From positions 248,001 through 312,000 of the forward strand of contig NZ_JAPRAQ010000006.1 of assembly GCF_029989365.1 (NCBI RefSeq): a stretch of 64,000 nt of DNA, read 5' to 3'. Below the pieces are notes generated by a model. The model saw only the letters and a program-made list of their open reading frames with translations. It ran no database searches and was not told the origin of the DNA. Positions 60,136 through 64,000 of the stretch are shown here, piece after piece; position 1 is the stretch's first letter; each line of letters begins with the position of its first letter. Made by a program: the position numbers and the translations under genes. Source of the stretch: Bradyrhizobium sp. Arg816. GTDB lineage: Bacteria > Pseudomonadota > Alphaproteobacteria > Rhizobiales > Xanthobacteraceae.

Positions 60136-61690
60136 GAGCCTCGACCTCGCTCCGAAACGCCTGCCGTGAGCCGTCGCGCGAATAGAACATGTGGCCGCCG
60201 GGATAGACGACGAACTTGACCCGCTGCGTCGCGAACGCCGGGAGCTGGTCGAGCACCCGCTTCGATCCGAAATAGGGCGTGGCGAGATCGAACAGGCCGT
60301 GCGCGACCAGCACGTTCAGCTTTCCGTCGGTGGCGAGGATCTGGCGCAGCTCCGACACCGACTGCGGCGGGTTGATGCCGCGACCGAAATCCCAATTGCC
60401 CTCGACGGCGCCGTTGAGGACTTCATAGGAGCCATCCGGCCGCCAGTTGAGCTTGCGCGTGAGAACATCGACCGCCGCACTCGTCAGCGGCGCCTGGAGC
60501 GCATCGCCCGAGGGATCGCCGAACCGGGAGCTGCTCGAATCCGGATAGGGATCATAGCCTCGCACCGAGGCGTCGTAGCGCCCCGTCACCTTGCCGTTCT
60601 TGCGGTCGAACTCGCGGCGGAATTCGCCGACGTCGAAACGGCCGGCGAGCCGACGGCTCACGGCCTGGTCGATCCCGGTGAGCTCGGCGACCTTGTCGGC
60701 AAGGCGATTGGTGGCCTCCTTGTCCGCCTCGCCCTTGACGAGGTCGGCCAGGAACTCGCCCCGCGCGTAAGCCTCGACGTCGGCGAGATCGGCGCGCTTG
60801 ACCGGCCCCTTGGCTTCGCGCGCCACCGCGACATAGCTCGGCAGCGTCGCGACATATTGCAGGAGGCTGGTGCCGGTGAACTCGCGGAAGTCCAGGAGCG
60901 GCGACACCAGGATCAATCCCCTGACGCCGACGCCATGCTGGAGCTGCAACTGGCGAACGACCTTCGGCCCGCGAATGCCGCCATAGCTTTCGCCGGCGAC
61001 ATATTTCGGCGAGGTCAGCCGGTCGTGCTTCTCCAGCCAGCGGCGGATCACAAGCGCGATCGAATTGACGTCGCCGTCGACGGAGTAGAAGGACTTGCGC
61101 GCGTCCTCGCCGCTGGCAACGAAGCGACTGTAACCGGTGCTGACGGGATCGATGAAGACGAGATCGGTGAAGTCGAGCCACGTCTCCGCATTCGGCTTCA
61201 CCTCGGGTGAGGCGGACGGCGACAGGGCTTCGCCATCGAGCGGCAGCCGCCACGGACCCGCAGCGCCGAACTGGAGCCATGCCGAGGACGCGCCGGGACC
61301 ACCGTTGAACAGGAACGTCACGGGGCGCGTCGCGCGGTCGGCACCATCGAGCTCATAGGACGTATAGGCGATGTCGGCGAGCGGCTCACCCTTGCCGTCG
61401 AACACGCGGGCCGAGCCGGCCGTCGCAGTGAAGTCAAGTGCACGGCCCGGCAGATCGAGCGTCTGCTTCGTGGTCGAATCCGACGGAAGGCGATGCGGCT
61501 CGGCGGCGGACGATGAACCCTGTGACGCGCCTGGCGTGTTGCCGCCGCGCCCACCCTTCTGTCCCGCCGGGGCCGTCGTCTCGGCGCGCGGCTGCGGCGG
61601 ATCGTCCGCGCGGGCAAATCCCGCGAGCGCGAAAGTCGACACCGCCAGTACCAGGGCCGCGCGGCGGAGCGCCGGCAAACGCATGACCAT
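60122..61690 (-). CDS. Serine carboxypeptidase family S10 protein
   Basis: 522 residues from the ATG behind GGAGAACG. Signal peptide (RAALVLAVSTFALAGFARA), low-complexity linker, then FLFNGGPGASSAWLQFGAAGP (oxyanion region), VDGDVNSIALVIRRWLEKH, the nucleophile in GESYGGIRGPKV, and the Asp and His of the triad in HGLFDLATPYF and YPGGHMFYSRDGS. Periplasmic peptidase releasing C-terminal residues; bacterial members are poorly characterised. Confidence 0.92.
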   Translation of the reverse strand: MVMRLPALRRAALVLAVSTFALAGFARADDPPQPRAETTAPAGQKGGRGGNTPGASQGSSSAAEPHRLPSDSTTKQTLDLPGRALDFTATAGSARVFDGKGEPLADIAYTSYELDGADRATRPVTFLFNGGPGASSAWLQFGAAGPWRLPLDGEALSPSASPEVKPNAETWLDFTDLVFIDPVSTGYSRFVASGEDARKSFYSVDGDVNSIALVIRRWLEKHDRLTSPKYVAGESYGGIRGPKVVRQLQLQHGVGVRGLILVSPLLDFREFTGTSLLQYVATLPSYVAVAREAKGPVKRADLADVEAYARGEFLADLVKGEADKEATNRLADKVAELTGIDQAVSRRLAGRFDVGEFRREFDRKNGKVTGRYDASVRGYDPYPDSSSSRFGDPSGDALQAPLTSAAVDVLTRKLNWRPDGSYEVLNGAVEGNWDFGRGINPPQSVSELRQILATDGKLNVLVAHGLFDLATPYFGSKRVLDQLPAFATQRVKFVVYPGGHMFYSRDGSRQAFRSEVEALIRE

Positions 61691-61940
61691 GATCGTTCTC
61701 CTTGTCCGGCTGCGAGAGCCGGCGAGCATCGAAAGGCTAGCGAGAAATTGCGACGGTTTGGGGGATAACCGGCCCAGTGGCGCCTGAAGAAGCCGCGCGG
61801 GCACAAACCGACCCGGATTTGCCCTGAATCGGGACGGACGCTGTTTGCCTTGAAGAGCGGTCCTTCTCGACAATGGAGGCCCAGGTCGTATAGACGAGCC
61901 CGGCGGAACTTTCTCCAGCCAGCGGCCCTGCCCGGAAGCC
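61691..61940. other. Divergent promoter region of S10 peptidase and NAD kinase
   Basis: 250 bp with no credible gene. Both flanking genes read outward. Confidence 0.4.
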
Positions 61941-62720
61941 ATGACCAAGCCAGCGCGATACAACCGGATCGCCTTTGTCGCAAGCCCAAGCAGCGAGGCG
62001 CAAACCGCCTTCGGCCAGCTCACCCGGGACTATGGCAATTGCGCCCCGAAGGACGCCGATGTCGTGGTCGCGCTCGGCGGCGACGGACTGATGCTCCAGA
62101 CGCTGCACCAGAACATGCACTCGGGCAAACCGATCTACGGCATGCACCGCGGCACCGTCGGCTTCCTGATGAACGAATACTCGACGGTCGACCTTCGCGC
62201 CCGTCTCGAGGCGGCGCAGGAATCCGAGATCAACCCGCTCCTGATGCGCGCGACCGACGTCAATGACCGCGTCCACCTGCATCACGCCATCAACGAGGTC
62301 GCCCTGTTCCGGCAGACCTACCAGGCCGCGCGCCTCCGGATCCTGATCGACGAGCGCGAGCGCATGCCCGAGTTGATCGCCGACGGCATCATGGTCGCGA
62401 CGCCCGCCGGCTCAACCGCCTACAATCTGTCCGCGCAGGGACCGATCCTGCCGATCAACGCCGCGCTGCTGGCGCTGACGCCGATCAGCGCCTTCCGCCC
62501 GCGCCGCTGGCGCGGCGCGCTCCTGCCCAACACGGCTTACGTCGTGATCGAGGTGCTGGAGGGCGACAAGCGCCCGGTGGCTGCTGTGGCCGACCATGAC
62601 GAGGTGCGCGACGTCCGCCGCGTCGAGGTCCTGTCCGACAAGACTATCTCGATGCGCATGCTGTTCGACCCCGGCCACAGCCTGGAAGAACGCATCCTGC
62701 GCGAGCAGTTCGGCTCCTGA
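61941..62720 (+). CDS. nadK: NAD kinase
   Basis: Phosphorylates NAD to NADP. 259 residues: VVVALGGDGLMLQTL carries the catalytic GGDG motif, GMHRGTVGFLMNEY follows, and DGIMVATPAGSTAYNLSAQGPILP is the conserved substrate loop. Length and order fit alphaproteobacterial NadK. Only a modest ribosome-binding site. Housekeeping gene, probably monocistronic. Confidence 0.96.
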   Translation: MTKPARYNRIAFVASPSSEAQTAFGQLTRDYGNCAPKDADVVVALGGDGLMLQTLHQNMHSGKPIYGMHRGTVGFLMNEYSTVDLRARLEAAQESEINPLLMRATDVNDRVHLHHAINEVALFRQTYQAARLRILIDERERMPELIADGIMVATPAGSTAYNLSAQGPILPINAALLALTPISAFRPRRWRGALLPNTAYVVIEVLEGDKRPVAAVADHDEVRDVRRVEVLSDKTISMRMLFDPGHSLEERILREQFGS

Positions 62721-62733
62721 GCGCCGGCGCGGA

Positions 62734-63318
62734 TCACTGGCCGCAAGACTGAATCGATTCCAGGCCGTCCGCCATGGCGGGATCACCGAGCAGATCAAAA
62801 TCCCTGACGACGGGAACGAAGCTCTTCGTCTCCGATGTCATCAGATAGATCGTGACAGCCAGCGATGCCTGCGGCGCCGCGTTGGCGCGACAGAATTCCT
62901 TGGCTGCCACGCCGAGTCCCATCGACCCGCGTTTGCCTTGCTTCCCCTGCTCGACCATCGACGCACGCAGCGCCTCGAAGCGCGCAGCATCGCCCGGCGA
63001 CAAGCGATAGGCGTAGGTTGAGGAGCCCTGCGGCGGCGCAGGCAGGCCGGCGCGATCTCGCGGGTCGCTCATCTCCATCATGGCGAAGCTCGTCTTGGTC
63101 TCGGCCTCGCCGGCTACTTTGGTGACGACGTCGAGCTTGACGCCGCCCGAACGTGGCCGCAGCACGTCGGGCAACTGCACGGCGACGCGCAGCACCGACA
63201 GATCCGTCGTCCTGGCATCGATGCGGGCAAGCGGCGGGATCGATGTCAGCGGCACCGAGCTGCAACCGGCAAGCATGAGCGCAGCCGCGCTCGCAAGAAC
63301 GCGCGCAGGGCGGTTCAT
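62734..63318 (-). CDS. Lipoprotein, hypothetical, 194 residues
   Basis: MNRPARVLASAAALMLAGCSSVPLTS... is a lipoprotein signal with lipobox LAGC. The mature part has RTTDLSVLRVAVQLPDVLRPR, SMVEQGKQGKRGSMGLGVAAKEFC and a C-terminal IQSCGQ. No known fold recognised. ATG 63318 is nine bases after GGAG; a start two codons upstream is also open. Confidence 0.72.
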   Translation of the reverse strand: MNRPARVLASAAALMLAGCSSVPLTSIPPLARIDARTTDLSVLRVAVQLPDVLRPRSGGVKLDVVTKVAGEAETKTSFAMMEMSDPRDRAGLPAPPQGSSTYAYRLSPGDAARFEALRASMVEQGKQGKRGSMGLGVAAKEFCRANAAPQASLAVTIYLMTSETKSFVPVVRDFDLLGDPAMADGLESIQSCGQ

Positions 63319-63352
63319 CGCAGGCATCTCCAATCTGGACTTGAAGGATTGG

Positions 63353-63607
63353 CTAAGCCGATTTCCGGCCGGCCCCGCGCGGCTCCAGCGCGTCGTCCGC
63401 GCTGTCGGGGACATATTCCAGGATATCGCCGGGCTGGCAGTCGAGCACGGCGCAGATCCGCTCCAGCGTGTCGAAGCGGATGCCGCGCACCTTGCCTGAC
63501 TTCAGCAGGGAGACGTTCGCCTCCGTGAGCTCGATGCGCGCGGCAAGCTCGCGCGACCTGATCTTGCGCCTGGCGAGCATGACGTCGAGGTTGACGATGA
63601 TCGGCAT
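63353..63607 (-). CDS. XRE-type helix-turn-helix regulator (YozG-like)
   Basis: 84 residues: IIVNLDVMLARRKIRSRELAARIELTEANVSLLKSGKVRGIRFDTLERICAVLDCQPGDILEY (given here as its two ends), the compact Cro/CI domain of the type found with DUF2975 proteins. Lies two bases downstream of the DUF2975 gene, hence probably translationally coupled. Confidence 0.9.
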   Translation of the reverse strand: MPIIVNLDVMLARRKIRSRELAARIELTEANVSLLKSGKVRGIRFDTLERICAVLDCQPGDILEYVPDSADDALEPRGAGRKSA

Positions 63608-63609
63608 GG

Positions 63610-64000
63610 TCAGATGATCTCGCTGTTCTCGTGCCACATGCGAACGGCATCGGCCATCACGGTTGCGAACGCGACGAGCGCGAGGCCGCTCAGCACCGAC
63701 AGCACATGCGACTGCTCGATGCCGAACATGACCACGAGCTGGCCGGGCTGGTTGGCGCGCGTCAGGTTGATCGTGGTGAGCATCTGCACCAGCGGCGACA
63801 TCAGCGCGTTGACGATCAGCGCGAGGCCCATCCGGCGGATGCGCCAGGCGTTGTCGGTCACGAAGACCTCGCCGCGCGCGAAACGGGAGAACAGCATCGA
63901 GAGCTGCAACAAGGCGTAGAGGACAGGCGCAAGTCCGATCAGGCTGATCAGGGCGCCGGCGAGGCGCGTGCCGAAATTGAGCGTGAAGGGCCGCGCCCCC
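63610..64000 (-). CDS. DUF2975 family membrane protein (partial)
   Basis: The frame is open to the window edge; about 129 residues are visible. Three hydrophobic helices, with LFSRFARGEVFVTDNAWRIRRMG being the DUF2975 signature. It precedes the XRE regulator on the same strand, the usual DUF2975-XRE pairing, in which the membrane protein is thought to signal through or anchor the regulator. N-terminus lies outside the window. Confidence 0.88.
   Translation of the reverse strand, partial: GARPFTLNFGTRLAGALISLIGLAPVLYALLQLSMLFSRFARGEVFVTDNAWRIRRMGLALIVNALMSPLVQMLTTINLTRANQPGQLVVMFGIEQSHVLSVLSGLALVAFATVMADAVRMWHENSEII

Noticed and set aside
1..64000. CRISPR arrays or phage modules
   Set aside because: No series of regularly spaced direct repeats, no cas, capsid, terminase, integrase or toxin-antitoxin genes found in the window.

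Overview
The window looks like a chromosomal segment of a slow-growing alphaproteobacterium, most likely Bradyrhizobium. The grounds are high GC coding bias on both strands, several palindromic repeat families typical of that genus, a 14-codon gene with a 17-nt Shine-Dalgarno sequence that matches rreB of Bradyrhizobiaceae, and small secreted proteins of bradyrhizobial type. There is no phage, transposase, CRISPR array or rRNA operon.

Layout. 1-7052 (all minus): the translation/transcription core tRNA-Trp, secE, nusG, rplK, rplA, then a 2-hydroxyacid dehydrogenase inserted before rplJ, rplL and a partial rpoB that runs off the left edge. 7200-19662: metabolic genes (serine hydrolase, two SDR dehydrogenases, histidine phosphatase, DUF1772 protein with a divergent TetR, M20 deacetylase, LysE exporter) interspersed with repeats; then an aminoglycoside-phosphotransferase-like kinase plus acyl-CoA dehydrogenase pair with its own TetR, corresponding to the two halves of animal ACAD10/ACAD11. 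19744-25541: a catabolic minus-strand block (CoA transferase, MFS, beta-keto acid cleavage enzyme, MHS symporter). 25560-30477: PQQ-type sugar dehydrogenase lipoprotein with DUF2231 protein, a fucose-synthase remnant, and an ECF sigma factor coupled to a membrane vWA protein.

31027-31400 holds tRNA-Gly and rreB. 31432-34878: a hybrid histidine kinase divergent from a periplasmic solute-binding protein. 35490-44252: YCII protein, TMEM175-like channel, UvrD-type helicase, a LysR-controlled MFS/GAF/amidohydrolase operon, a luciferase-like monooxygenase and a GIY-YIG protein. 44347-50069: tRNA-Tyr, rRNA methyltransferase, secreted Gly/Tyr-rich and other exported proteins, tRNA-Thr, GFA protein, cytochrome-PQQ dehydrogenase. 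50166-64000: two methyltransferases, a chemotaxis receptor, many small conserved hypotheticals, an outer-membrane beta-barrel, a His-rich exported protein, TPR protein, serine hydrolase, S10 carboxypeptidase, NAD kinase, a lipoprotein and a HTH/DUF2975 pair cut by the right edge.

The most interesting item is rreB: its coding region also contains a mimic of the 16S rRNA 3' end that could pair with its own Shine-Dalgarno sequence. Functional assignments rest on motifs read by eye; no database search was possible. Start codons were chosen from Shine-Dalgarno spacing and family lengths.
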